A stretch of 64,000 bases of DNA from Manihot esculenta (GCF_001659605.2 NC_035172.2:18353051-18417050); one strand, 5' to 3'; counted from the stretch's first letter, positions 23,341 to 35,190 are shown. Notes: generated from the sequence alone by a model not told the origin. Made by a program: numbers and translations.

Positions 23341-26118
23341 ATAGATACATTTGGCCACATCATCAATTTAATTTCTGCAATATCAATTTCTTTTGTGGCT
23401 TTTATTATTAAACAAGAAAACCTTTCTTTTATTGAGAGGAATGCAAAGTAGTTTTCATTATTTACAAAAATATTGAATGAGTATAAAGAGAAATGTAAAA
23501 TCAGATGAAGAGGTAGAGAAATTTCTCCACATAGATGATAAGGTGATATCACTAAAAACTTACAATGTATAAGGAATCTTCTACGGTGTGTAGAAAGACA
23601 TTTAGATGTCACTAGTATTAGTTTGTTAAACTTTACTTATATTATAATCAGTTTGATTGTTAAAAAAAATATTAAATTATTTTAAACCTAATCAATTCCA
23701 ATAATTTTATCATAAAATATTAATCTTTTTATTAAAATATAGCTAAATATAATATAATATAACAAATATTAAAAATTTATAACTAAATACTATCTGTTTT
23801 TTTAAATGTTAACTATTTAATTAAATTATTAAGTATATTTGAATAAATCTGAAAAATCTCATTTACGTTTTTAATTCTCAATTCTCATTTAAAAGAAAAT
23901 ATTTAGTGATTATAATTTTAAAAAAATAATTATATAATTCATATAATTTTAAAGTAATAATTATTTGGCCCTATAATTTAAATAATAACTAATTAGTTCA
24001 CGTAATTAAGGAGAGAAACTAAATAATTTACAATCTGAAATAGTAGAAGATATTCATTGTATTTGTAATAATAAAAAAAATTCACTACTTAATTTTACTA
24101 AATCACATAAATTAAATAATAATTATCTCTGTATAATACTTTTTACTCATAAAAATGCTAATAAAAATGATGCTTTTCATAAATATCTGCTTGCTTTTGA
24201 AAACATCATTTAGATTATTATTTTTAAAAACAACCAGTCACATCAGTCAAATTAAATTTCTAAATACCAACTCAATTCGTGTTCAAAAACACTCACATGA
24301 AGGAAAAAAAAAAAAAATTTTCCATGTGACATATTATTAAGTCAATATAAGTTGTATAAATTATTTTAAAAAAACATTACATTTGTAAAAAATTTTAAAT
24401 TTACATTTTTTAATAATAAACTCTAAATTATAATTAATTAATTATATAATAAAAAAAATTTTATTGTTATATTTTATTTTATTCATTTGTACCTAACCCC
24501 TTGATAAAAAGTTAATATTCTAAATAGATAAATTCTTTTCTAACCACTTGATAAAAAGTTAATATTCTAAATAAATAATTTTTTTAAATTAAAAATTAAA
24601 AATTAAAAGAGTAAAATTTGAAATCTTTAAAATTTACTTAGATACTCTTATTATCAGTTTAAATCTGTTAGTACCTTATCATTATTAAAAACTCATTAAA
24701 TTTTATTAAATATAAAAAATATTAAAAAAAATAATAATAATGACAACCCGTGAATACTACCAAGATTGAATGTATCAAAGTTCCTAGTGCTTGGTCAAAT
24801 TAGTACTGCCGGTGTGCTTTAGGATTCTCCATTAATTTATACAGTTAATTATTAATTATTTCTCTGTCTGGTCAGCATTTGAGTTCCAACATGTTCTAAG
24901 TATTTGTTATTTTAAAGTTTTGTTTGGATAATTTAATATAACTACTTATTCTTTGGTTATAGCAATTATATATTATATTAATCACATTATTCGATCTGTA
25001 ATATTATTTATTTTACGTTTTTCTTCTAACATTTATTTATATATATATATTTTTTTAGTTATAGGTTGGAAGATACCAGCTAGCCAAATTTGGATTGATT
25101 ATAGAGATGTGAAGTCTTTTTGGGCTATAATATAATGATAATTATTTTTATATTTAAAAAAAAAAATTATTACTTTGCACATGCCGGCATTTGCCTCTTA
25201 CCCACCACTCACGTGAAAGTCCTTTATTTACCTGATTTTACATTTTAATTTTTAAGTATTTTAATTAGATTTATTATTTTAAAACCATGTGTAATTATAA
25301 GTTATTAGAATTTAATATTTTAACCGTATGGAATTTCTTTATTTTTTAAATTGCTATTTATTTACGAAAAATTATATTTAAAAAATATTTTTTTATTAAA
25401 TAAAATAATTTATTTTTTAATACTTAATTTTAATTTAAAAAATAAATTTTTTTAATAAATTTATGTATAGAGATTTTAATAAAAATTTTAAAGTGTGAAA
25501 AATAAGAGTAAGTTATTTTTTTTAAAATGATTTATTTTTTTATTAATAAAATATTTTCTGATTATTAATTTTTTTGAGTGTCGTAAAATAAATAAAAGCT
25601 AAATATTAAAAATTTGATTAACTAACTAGAATTGTATTTTTTTAATAAATAGTTTAATTATGTTTAATAAAATTATAATTTTAATTATAATTTTAATTTA
25701 TTGCAAAAAATAAATAAATTAATGTTTTATACTATAATAATAAAAACAAATACAATAAATTTTAAAGTGTTATTATTAATTTATAAATATAATTTAAATG
25801 TATAAATAATAATTTTATAGATATATATTTATTGTAGTATTTTTAGGAGACATTTATTTTTTGAAAAAGAAAAGTGGTTAAAAACAATTAAATTACATAA
25901 AAATCCATTCATTAAAAAAGTTGTAATTTCCGATTTAATCCGTCCCGCTGGTTAATCTAATTAGACAACTCATATTTTGCTTAAAAAAATGACAACAAAT
26001 GAAAGATTGATAGCTGCAGGAAATAACTTCAAATAATAATTATGTTAAATCTGAAAAAAAATTATCTCGATCACTCAAAAATTAACTCGAGGAGAAATGT
26101 TTATGATCCACGTAAGAT
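23341..26118. other. AT-rich intergenic DNA upstream of the patatin-like gene
   Basis: About 2.8 kb of strongly AT-rich sequence with long A and T runs. I see no convincing coding region, RNA gene or transposon end, apart from the short direct repeat at 24494-24578. This looks like ordinary intergenic or old decayed repeat DNA. Confidence 0.6.
24494..24578. repeat. Two ~38-bp direct repeats in tandem, 47-bp period
   Basis: Copies at 24494-24531 and 24541-24578 share TTGATAAAAAGTTAATATTC followed by TAAATA(G/A)ATAA. They differ at about two positions. Confidence 0.8.
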
Positions 26119-26135
26119 GCATATTACTCTTTTCT

Positions 26136-26230
26136 TTTTTTTTTTTTTGAAATAGGGAGTTGGGGAGTCGAACCTTAGACCTCGCAGGTCTATCAGGATG
26201 CACTTTCCACCAGGTTAAGTCTCGGAGTGC
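26136..26230 (-). mobile_element. Short tRNA-derived SINE with 17-bp target duplication
   Basis: On the minus strand the body starts GCACTCCGAGACTTAACC and has a tRNA-like A-box region (TTAACCTGGTGG). It has a good B box (GGTTCGACTCC, near 26170) and ends in an A-rich tail. It is flanked by perfect copies of GCATATTACTCTTTTCT (26119-26135 and 26231-26247). RNA polymerase III boxes, an A tail and a long target duplication are the hallmarks of a SINE. At about 95 bp it is shorter than typical plant SINEs, so it may be truncated or little more than a retroposed tRNA-like head. It lies about 190 bp upstream of the patatin-like start codon. Confidence 0.82.
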
Positions 26231-26350
26231 GCATATTACTCTTTTCTCAAATCGATGTGAGATTAATAAAATAGAATCATTAAGTTTCAATAGCATATGG
26301 TTTATAAGAAAAAGAAAATAAAAAAATTAGGCCCCCAGTCTCTCCCTATG

Positions 26351-26358
26351 TATAAATA
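26351..26358 (+). promoter_or_regulatory. TATA box of the patatin-like gene
   Basis: TATAAATA lies 63 bp upstream of the ATG in an otherwise simple AT-rich leader. Spacing is normal for a plant promoter with a short 5' UTR. Confidence 0.65.
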
Positions 26359-26420
26359 TGTATATTAAAGCTTCATGCAAAATTACATAAAATCACATTC
26401 ACAATTGATAATAATTTGGT

Positions 26421-28093
26421 ATGGCTACTGGTAATAACATTTCGAAACAATGGAAGAAGATAACAGTGTTGAGCATTGATGGAGGTGGGATCAGAGGCAT
26501 CATTCCTGCTACCATTCTTGCTTCTCTTGAATCCAAGCTTCAGGTACTTGAAAAGAAATTTTTCTTTTTCTTTTTTTTTTTTTTAAATTTCTTCATCTTA
26601 ATTTGTTTTGCCTTTTTTTCCATGGTGTTAATCATTAGGATTTGGATGGACCAGATGCGAGAATTGCAGATTATTTTGATGTAATTGCAGGGACAAGTAC
26701 TGGTGGGCTGGTAACCACCATGCTCACAGCTCCAAACAAGGACAAAAGACCTATGTTCCAAGCAAAAGACATCAAGAACTTCTATTTAGAACACTGTCCC
26801 AAGATTTTCCCACAGAAAAGGTGAAATCTTTCAAGTTTTACTTAATTTCTTTCTTGTTTTTTTATTAAATGGAATTATAATAAATGGGTCTAATTTCATT
26901 TCTTCTATGGATTGAGCAGTCGAAATAACTTCATTAGCTCGATAACAAATTTCTTTGGTGCGGTTATGGGACCAAAGTACGATGGAAAATACCTGAAAGG
27001 ACTGACAAATGAGCTGCTAGGGGACTTGACCATAAAAGAGACTTTGGCAGATGTGATTATACCTGCTTTTGATATCAAACTTCTTCAGCCAGTCATCTTC
27101 TCAACTGATGATGTATGTATATATACATGCTAAAGCTGAGCTAGTAAAAATTTTTCCTTGAATATGAGCTGAGATTTTTACAATTTTCTTGTCTTAACAG
27201 GCGAAAGTTGATGCTCTGAGAAATGCTAGACTAGCTGATATCTGCATCAGCACCTCTGCAGCTCCAACTTTCTTTCCAGCACATTCCTTTACCATCAAGG
27301 ATGATCAAAGGACTCGCACTTTTGAACTCATTGATGGTGGGGTTGCAGCCAATAATCCTGTAAGCTACTCTTCTTCTGCACATACACTCGTAGCAATAAA
27401 AGGCTTTTCATTGATAATTTGTTGCGCTTGTGACTGAAGACATTACTAGCAATAAGCCACATCCAGAAGGAGATCTTAATGGAGAACCCTTTGTTCAGTG
27501 ATGCAAAGCTGACGGAGAGCAAGAGCATGCTAGTGCTATCACTTGGAACTGGTGCATCCAAGTTTGAAGAAAAATACAATGCAGCCACTGCATCTAAATG
27601 GGGTTTGATCAATTGGGTCTTTGACAATGGCAAGACACCACTACTTGACATTTTTTCTGATGCTAGCTCAGATTTGGTCGACTTCCATGTCACCGCCCTT
27701 TTTCAGTCCCTCCATTCCAAGGATTATTACCTCCGTATTCAGGTACAAGTTTATAATACAACAATCTCAATTTTTGGGTTGCTTCATTTGTACGATGTTG
27801 ATTCATATTCGGTAATTGTAATGCATTGGTTTGGTGGGCTGGATGATTTATAGGATGATGCGCTGATAGGTGATGCATCATCGGTTGATGTCGCCACCAA
27901 AGAGAATTTGCAAAGACTTGCGGATATTGGAAGTGAGCTCCTGAAGAAGACGGTGTCAAGGGTGAATTTGGACAATGGCAGGTTTAAAAATATTCCAGGG
28001 GCCCCTACTAACGAAGCTGCTCTAGCTAACTTTGCAAAGCTTCTCTCAGAGGAACGAAAGCACCGACATGATACACCATCAACTGAAAGTTAG
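26421..28093 (+). CDS. PLP2: Patatin-like phospholipase (acyl hydrolase), six exons, intact
   Basis: Exons by GT-AG boundaries: 26421-26543, 26639-26820, 26920-27112, 27201-27359, 27440-27742 and 27854-28093, giving 399 residues with no stop or frameshift. Patatin-family motifs are complete: the glycine-rich oxyanion loop DGGGIRG (residues 20-26), the nucleophile box GTSTG with Ser61, and the catalytic Asp in DGG (211-213). Family enzymes release fatty acids from membrane galactolipids and phospholipids and act in defence and lipid signalling. I see no signal peptide, which suggests a cytosolic enzyme. Length and motif spacing fit the PLP2/pPLA-II group; exact orthology is not shown. It is the only intact host gene in the window, with retroelements on both sides. 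Confidence 0.94.
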
Positions 28094-28103
28094 CATCGGT
28101 TGA

Positions 28104-28109
28104 AATAAA
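28104..28109 (+). terminator. Candidate poly(A) signal of the patatin-like gene
   Basis: AATAAA lies 10 bp after the stop codon and is followed by a run of AAT triplets at 28123-28145. It is very close to the stop, so a later signal could be used instead. Confidence 0.4.
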
Positions 28110-28122
28110 TAACTATTTTCCA

Positions 28123-28145
28123 AATAATAATAATAATAATAATAA
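28123..28145. repeat. (AAT)n microsatellite
   Basis: About seven AAT/ATA triplets in the 3' flank of the patatin-like gene. Confidence 0.85.
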
Positions 28146-29070
28146 CGACGAAGAACGTCATTATGTAAGCTTAAAGATAAATTTAATTAGCCTCATGACT
28201 TATGAATACGCAGATAAATCTTCACTTTCTGGTGTTTGGCAAGTATATTTGTAAGTTCCTCTCAAAAAGAAAATGTAAACTCTTTCTATTATATAAATTA
28301 GCTCAAACTGAAATTGAACAAGATACTCTCAATTTTAAAAATAACTCACTATAAGAAAATAAATTTTTGTGAGGAAGACTTTTCCGACTAAAAATATAAA
28401 TTTCGCTATTACAAATGTTGATGGCGAAATTAAAATTCTCCACTAAGTCAAAAGTGCGACACAAAAAGTTTTAGTGGCGAAATAAAAACTGTGGTTTTTT
28501 GTGGCAAAAGGGAAATTCCCACTAAAAGTTCAATCTTTTTTGTGGAGAAGTGTTTCCCACTAAGGAAGTCATTTGAGGTGAATAATTTCTCCACTAAAAA
28601 GTGATACATTTATGGCAAATAATTTCCCACTAAAAGAAAAGACGATAGTGGCAAAATAGTTCCCCAATAAAGACTGAATATTTGTGACAAAAAATTTCCA
28701 CAGTTCCTTTTGTGGTAAAATTAAATGTTCCCATTAATGTAATTGCTAAAAAATTAATATTATTGTTTACTTCCATTTTAGTCGACCAACTTATTGTTTA
28801 TTAAAGCAAATAATTGTAAAAAATATACATGTATATATAGAGATAGAATAAAAATATATATAAAAACAATTAAAAAAAATATATTTATTAAAAAAATCAT
28901 AATGTACAAATTGAAATCATGTATGAGTACCAAAAAATGTAACATATTCATCCAAGACCTAGTACTACAATTTAAAATCAAATCTTCTTTGAGGCCACTA
29001 TCTTGAGTTTTATGAAATCAAATATCCTTTGCATACTTAACATATAATTAAACTGAACAAAAGAATAACA

Positions 29071-29330
29071 TCACATCATACAGATCTCAAATGTAGCAGG
29101 ACCTTTATATATCTTGAAAATGGTTTCAATACTTGCCATTACTTCTGGTGGCAAAGGTTGCTCTTTTGTCAAGAAAGCATCAGTGTCTTCTTTTAGTTGG
29201 TAAATTGAGGTTATACCAATGATAAAAGTCGTCGTGAGTGGACGATCTCATGCAAATCCAAGTGCAAGCTGCACCAGAGATAACCCATGCTTCTTACCAT
29301 TTTGACATATCTCATTGTTGCATCCTGGAA
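29071..29330 (-). pseudogene. Captured fragment of an aldo/keto reductase gene
   Basis: The minus strand encodes the C-terminal end of a Tas-like aldo/keto reductase: GKKHGLSLVQLALGFA, then an in-frame stop, then DRPLT, IIGITSIYQLKED, AFLTKEQPLPPEVM and a natural-looking terminus at about 29071. The family reduces carbonyl compounds with NADPH; the region seen is the end of the barrel, including part of the cofactor-binding side. The stop is a single change within a conserved stretch, and the rest of the gene is absent. It lies inside the CACTA element and reads as transposon cargo, not a working gene. Confidence 0.78.
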
Positions 29331-30778
29331 CACAGACAAAAGGAACATTAAGTTCTATAGCTAACAGGCTGCAATTACTCTTCTAGACATCTAAAAAAGG
29401 ATCCCATCTACTATCAGTAGCTTCAGCAAGAATAGCGCTATATTAGCATATTAGAAATATGCCATTTGTTTAATCACATATTTATTCTTGTTCCTTGCAA
29501 TTATAAGAAGCAAAAAGTCAGAGAGCTATTTTTATGCTCATACAAACACCAATATATATAGAAGCACGGAGTAAACATGAACATTGTTTATTCCAAAGAA
29601 TTATACCAGGCTGTAATTAAAAGAAGAAGATAAATAGTAAATTATTTATCCAAGGATTATAAAAAAAAAAAAAAAAGAAAGAATATGAGCAAGTTTATTT
29701 GAATAAATACTTTATACTAATTCATTAACTAATAGACAAGCAAAGATACTAATATTAATAGTGATCATAACTTATTAGTTATATTTTATTTAGTATTAAA
29801 GTATGTATTATCATACTAATTCAATTACTAATTTATGATAAAAATTTACTATAAAATATCAGTTTAATAGAAAAACAATAAATTTTTCAGAAACTTTCCT
29901 CTTAAACATGAAGCTACACTTCTATTAGTAACCTTGCTCAAATTGGCAGCAACTGCTAGGTAGTGACAGATTATTAATGCAGCAATCCACTACAAGGCAG
30001 CAAACTGAGAAAGAAATCACAAAAAACTCATATGATATAAATCTCAGCACATCAATTGCTATTATGGCACTGCTTTTTGAGTTACTTCAATTTTAAATAA
30101 AGCCAATAAAAAAAAAAAAAAAAAAAAAGAAACCAAAGAAAGTGGAAGTGCAACAGAATAAGCTAAGGAAACTACTCATATAAAAAAGAAAGCTATTTCC
30201 CATGCACATAAAATATTTGATGAGCAGAAAACATCTCAACTTTATAGTAAATCAATTCATTTAATTTAAATGTGCACAAATTCCCAAGCAACATAATTGA
30301 TAGCCTGGTAAAGAAATACCAAACAGTATCAAATTGACACTATATGCTAAAAGAAATTCTTTACTAATGTATTCTAGATAATGATCATTGGACAAACATT
30401 GATCTATATATCAAAGTCGTGGATGACAGGACTAATGAATCCTGACCAGCCAACAAAACACAAATATTAAAAAGCATAAGCAAAACTCTCATACTCCTAA
30501 ATTGATCCACATATAAACCCAAGTATCTCCAGTGCAACTTACACAATTTAACTGTAGACCTGATCAAATGAGCCAACATTGAGCAAAAATTCAGACTCGG
30601 CAATTTTTATGAGCTGCACTTGCACTTAGAGCAGTGAAATAGTTAGCCTATATACATATACGGATTGAAATCACTTAGTCTATTCTATTTCCCGAGCGTA
30701 AATAAGCCCAAATTTGGATAATCTAATAAAATCATGTCACACAAGCTTAGTTCTTCAAGCTACTGCAAATCTAAAGGC

Positions 30779-30957
30779 CAATTGCCATACCAGTAGAGAG
30801 ACCAGCGAGGCCACAAGCAAGACTATAAGAGAGGTAAGCGTATCCATCGAAGAGGTAATACGTTGGCCTTGGTATCAATTTTGGTACTGATAATTACAAA
30901 AATAATCAGACCATATATACCCAAAACTCCAGCCATAACCACGAGCACAATGGATAT
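30779..30957 (-). pseudogene. Captured exon fragment of a V-ATPase 16-kDa proteolipid (subunit c) gene
   Basis: The minus strand encodes two blocks of the vacuolar H+-ATPase proteolipid: SIVLVVMAGVLGIYGLIIFV at about 30900-30957, then, after a 2-bp frameshift near 30860, [20 protein letters not shown] and STGMAIG to about 30781. In the intact protein these are membrane helices of the proton-translocating ring. The homology stops abruptly at GMAIG, before the helix bearing the essential glutamate. The frameshift and truncation rule out function. A CT-repeat-rich stretch 290 bp upstream (31245-31272) could be captured 5' leader of the same or another gene. Confidence 0.82.
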
Positions 30958-31244
30958 CATATCATATCATATCAGTTCGAGTCTTATTAGACCTTTTATA
31001 ATTTCATTGCCGCAATTTCTTCCCCAATTGAAGAAACTGCTTTGTCCATGATCGGAATCGACCAAAATCAAGCTTCAAAGTAGAAGCAAAGCCCCTCGTC
31101 TATCCCTCTTTTTCTACTTCTTGTTGTTGCTGATCGTCCTTGCTCAAACAACAAACACATCGGCTTGCCACGCTGGTTGAGATGGAGGTTCAATCGCAGC
31201 TACTCGAACACATGGAGACGTTACCTAACTTCCTCACTCGCTTA

Positions 31245-31272
<28 letters not shown>
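31245..31272. repeat. (CT)14 microsatellite inside the CACTA element
   Basis: An uninterrupted CT run of 28 bp. Such runs are common in plant 5' leaders, which fits captured promoter or leader DNA. Confidence 0.9.
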
Positions 31273-31276
<4 letters not shown>

Positions 31277-31982
31277 GGAAGAACGATAGGTTCCTTACCT
31301 AGGGCTTTCCATGAGTAAAGAGACGAAAGGGGAATTCTAACTCCAAGACGCTGTCTTTTTACTTCTCAGCTCAAGGGACCTTTTTATAATAATAATGGAG
31401 GCAAAATATAGCGGGAATCACGTAACAAGGCTGGTATTTTTGGAGACGCAAGGACTGCTCAGCATAAAGACGAAGATAGGAGAGAAGGAATGGCGTTGAT
31501 GGAAGCAAGAAGACAGAGAGGGGCGTTGGTCCTGCTGTGAGAAGAAGAGTGATGTCGATAGGGAGGAATGGGTCTTCAAATCTGTGGCAGAGATCGAGGG
31601 AGATGGAGGAGTGGGTACTGATGGTAGAGGAGTTGATGAAAGGAGGAGAGGGCGTCTATAGGGAGTGAGATTGGATTCATGGAAACGAAGGGTATAGAAA
31701 TTGGGAGATGAAACCGTGTTGTTTTGAATGGAGAGTCTCGTAGGCCTTGGGTAATTTTAGATTAGTCCTCCCTACTTATTAGTCGCAAAGTTATGTAATC
31801 TCCACAGATTGAAACTCTTTTTTCAGTCATTAGTGCGGAAATTATGAATTCTTCACAGATTATAAGTCTTTTGTGGCAATTTTTCATTTCGCCACTATTA
31901 ATCACTTTTTTTGTATTTGTAGTGGGGAAATAACTTTCTCAGAAATACTTCACCACAAAAGAGTCGATTTGTTGTAATGACT

Positions 31983-32439
31983 CTAGTACATTTTATAAAC
32001 TCAATTTTAATAAATTTCAATTTAGTCAGAATTTAAATATTATTTAAAACCATTAAATTGATAAAGCTAATACTAATTAGGATTTAAATTATAAAATTCA
32101 GCGCTTTGATCTCAATCTCAATTAAATTAATAAAAAATTAACTTAGTGATGTTGTAGAAATAAAACTATGTTGTGATTCACTCTACAACAAAGAGAACGT
32201 GAGGTGGTTGGCGCCAAGCTGTGGTGTGATTGGTTACTCTGCAAGAAAGAGAATGTGAGATGGTTGATACCTATGGCTAAAGTCAGTAAATTGAAAAAAT
32301 AGCGAATGTAAAAAATTTATTAGAACTCAATGATAGTTGTGTAAGAAATGTGTACCTTGGTCTCTACAGTCATTAGTTTTTATACTATAAGAAGATGAGT
32401 TAATTATCGCATATCTAAAAAATCCAATTGGTACCGACT
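31983..32439. other. AT-rich DNA between CACTA end and P2
   Basis: No gene seen. It contains a doubled GAACGTGAGGTGGTTGG / GAATGTGAGATGGTTG motif at about 32198-32262, each preceded by TCTGCAAGAAAGA- or TCTACAACAAAGA-like sequence, i.e. a decayed direct repeat of about 55 bp. It may be the outer part of P2. Confidence 0.5.
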
Positions 32440-33743
32440 AATTGATAGAGGATCCCGTGATTATAGGCTAATTGATAGAATCTACTGTATTGTACTTGCT
32501 AACGGCAACTTCATGTGAAAACTCGACTTATTTAGGAGAGGGCAAGTCTTGATGAAGAATCGAGTCCTACAGTGTTTCGGTCTTCCTTTCCATGGGTGGG
32601 ACCGCATATCGGCTTATCAGACCCTTGCCACGTAGCCTTGTCTTATGGTGACAACTTATGCCTTACTTTGGGCGATTGTTGTATTACATCAGAGGTCTCC
32701 CCCACTAGTTTTCAATTCTTCAGATTCGAATATGACAGTTGTCTTCACGATCTTAGGCACGTGGCATATCTAGATTGGCTTTTCATACTCTCATTGCTCT
32801 ACTTGCCCCTGATCATAAATGATGTTTGTCTTGTTCTTCAAGCCGCATTAAAAATCTATCATCAAAACTGCCATATTCTTCTCCTCTAAATATCACTTTT
32901 GCTCACAACTGACAATTTTGCTTTAGAGAAGACTTGACCATTCCTCTTTTTTGTTCACACTTTCTTTCTTCAAGGTAATTCCTGCTTGCTTTCCCTTTTT
33001 AAAATGAACAAGAATACTTTTTCTTCTTTTTCTTCATCTTTCGATGAAAGTTCTACCTCAAGCTCCTCCTCTGATGGCCCCATCCGCGCTCCAGCTCCCA
33101 TTGTTATGCTAAGGCTGTTTCATGAGAATGAAAGCATCCTGATTAACGATATCCCTTATGTACTTATTGAGAAGGACGTGGACCATTTGCATGATCAATA
33201 CCACATCTCTCGAGAAACCTTCTGTGTCTTCACTCCATCTTCGAGCATTCCCGTTGATGACCAAATCCTTGTGGAGGATACCATCATGGTCTACGAGGAG
33301 CAGCTGAAGGCGGATCTTCAATTTTCCATGGACCCATTTTTCATCGAGGTCCTCTGATTTCATAAGTTGTCAGTCGCCCAGCTGCATCTTGACAGCTGAA
33401 GGATCTTGGTAGCCTTCTAGTTCATTTGTTTTAACAATAATAGAGAGTCGAGTGTTGCTCTTTTTTTCCAATTGTGCCAGCAAGGTACACGAAAGAATGA
33501 GGAGTTCTGGTTCTTCAGTGGGAGAAAATGTCAAAGACTCTTCGACCGGATCCCTTCATCTTTGAAATGCTGGAAGAATAAATTTTTCATTTTCTGCCAC
33601 TGGGTGATTAAGGGTTTCAGTGCTTTTTGAACGAGCTGAAGCGTATATGTGGAGCTGAGAAAGGATGAGGTTTAGTCATGGAGGAGTGAGGAAGAGGCTT
33701 TGGACTTCCTCCAGACGATGGCCACTTTTCAGAAGATAGATAT
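32440..33743 (+). mobile_element. P2: remnant of an element with PF04195-like gag, plus strand
   Basis: A leader region (32515-32985) and coding region matching P1 in inverted orientation. It continues after the copia solo LTR at 35191-35608 and is then cut by Tat2. No terminal repeats could be defined. Several stops in the coding part show it is dead. Confidence 0.6.
33004..33743 (+). pseudogene. Degraded PF04195-like gag of P2
   Basis: Open for 118 codons from MNKNTFSSF (33004) with a Ser-rich N-terminus, then IEKDVDHLHDQYHISRETFC and EDTIMVYEEQLKADL, stopping at 33355-33357. The next codons keep the family pattern (FHKLSVAQLHLDS, stop, RILVAF), so at least two stops interrupt it. This resembles the region Pfam calls putative gypsy-type transposase, found near the N-terminus of long plant gag-like proteins. 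Function of the domain is not known. The tail is separated by the solo LTR at 33749. Confidence 0.6.
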
Positions 33744-33748
33744 CACCA

Positions 33749-35185
33749 TGTTAGGAAATCCAGAGATTTACTGAACTGTTAGAAAATCTAGAGATTTACT
33801 GCAACCCAAATACGTAGCGGAAAAGTAAAAATCTCTATTTTCGTTCCCGGGATCCGTGTTCTTCATTTAATTCGAAAGGAATGATAAGCTACTAACCTGT
33901 TAGACTTCGACGAAAAGATATAATCTCGGATTCAAGGTGCTGCTTTTCAACGAACACCCGCTATGGTATCCACATGAACGTCTCTTATCCTTCTGAAGTG
34001 CTAGCTCACACTAATGGATAAGTTATGTGCTTTTCGATCTGCAGCTCAAAACGTTTTTCTCCCAAAAACCGTCTCCCCACTATTCGCAGCAGGAGTTATA
34101 TACGTTTTTAAGTCTTTCAGTTTTCCCACAACTCTTTTCGTGAAAGAATTGTGTTCATAACTAACTATCACAATCTCACAGATACTCAAATATCTTATGT
34201 GATAGAGTCCTTTATCTGTAACAGTTATAGATAGACTGCAGATCCTTTTAAATATTATTATCTCATAATAATAATTAATAATTAATATTAATAATAATAA
34301 CACTTTATTATTATTAATTATACTAATGGGCCTTTAGCCCATTAATATAGCACATCAACAACGTTCTTGTGTGTGACCCAATAGGCTCATATTAATTGGC
34401 AGTAGGCCCATAAATCATAAGCGGCCTCTAGCAAGACATTATGTCTACCCAATTAATATGAGGATCGATAGTCCGATAAAGCCTAATAAATAGAATATAT
34501 ATTAATCCATTTGTCACACGATATCTAGTTTGAACATAAGTCACGGTCAATATCAAACTTATAATGTTCAAACTTATGATTTCTCGATCTCTAAGCAGAC
34601 TGATAAATTCAAATGATATTGATTACACTATCAATTCATTTGAGCACGACCATGCATTTCTCAGTCTCATTTATCGAGAGGTCCAGAAGATATCTCTCTC
34701 AAAGAGAGGGACAAATTCTATCTTGATTGTTCAATATTCTCTATATAAGTTCTATTATGCTCAATTATAACCTTTATGATTGTATGATTAAAGACAATGT
34801 TTGGTTATGTCAAAACATAACAATCCTTATTTTGGAAACTATGACAATCTCAAGTCAAAGGATTAAGACATAACTACTTTGAGATAAACTTATGACAATA
34901 ACCCATGTAGTGATCTCAGTGCGGGTCCATCCAATACTTGTTCTCTAACAAGTATCTATGATTATTGAATTATATCAACATATACATAATCATCTCATGA
35001 TTATCAATCAATAACCATACTAGTTATATTTTATTATTATCAACATAATAATAAGTAATCAGGGATGTTAATAATTATTATGTAACATGCAAACAAATAA
35101 TAATGATAGTAAAACCTCTTTTATTAATAACCAAAACGACATATAAAAAGGTCCAAAATAATGGCTTAGGAAAAATACACTAACA
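33749..35185. repeat. Copia-type solo LTR with target duplication CACCA
   Basis: 1437 bp from TGTTAGGAAATCC to AATACACTAACA, flanked by CACCA at 33744-33748 and 35186-35190. TGTTAG...CTAACA ends are typical of plant Ty1/copia LTRs. There is no internal region, so it formed by recombination between two LTRs. The first 28 bp are duplicated in tandem (33749-33776 and 33777-33804). Orientation is not certain because the ends are symmetrical. Confidence 0.85.
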
Positions 35186-35190
35186 CACCA

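Larger units (their letters stand above)
28347..31979. mobile_element. Non-autonomous CACTA transposon (Pack-CACTA type) with target duplication ACT
   Basis: The left end starts CACTATAAGAAAATAAAT and the right end, read inward on the minus strand, starts CATTACAACAAATCGACT. The two ends align well over about 30 bp (TTTGTG..GAAG follows on both). The 3-bp repeat ACT flanks it (28344-28346 and 31980-31982), as expected for CACTA elements. Subterminal regions are full of short motifs typical of the group (GTGGCGAAAT, GTGGCAAAA, TTCCCACTAAAAG), in 28380-28740 on the left and 31750-31970 on the right. No transposase is recognisable; the 3.6-kb body instead carries fragments of at least two unrelated host genes. 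It depends on a helper element elsewhere. Confidence 0.8.

Noticed and set aside
26136..26230. A tRNA gene on the minus strand.
   Set aside because: The B box is good, but there is no matching acceptor stem, the A-box region is poor, and an A tail and 17-bp target duplication mark it as a SINE.
30779..30957. A functional V-ATPase proteolipid gene.
   Set aside because: The coding blocks are in two frames, stop before the essential glutamate helix, and lie inside a transposon.
31919..31924. GTAGTG as the right end of the CACTA element.
   Set aside because: It resembles the CACTAC end, but the next three bases (GGG) do not match the left flank. The end at 31979 gives the ACT duplication and better alignment with the left end.
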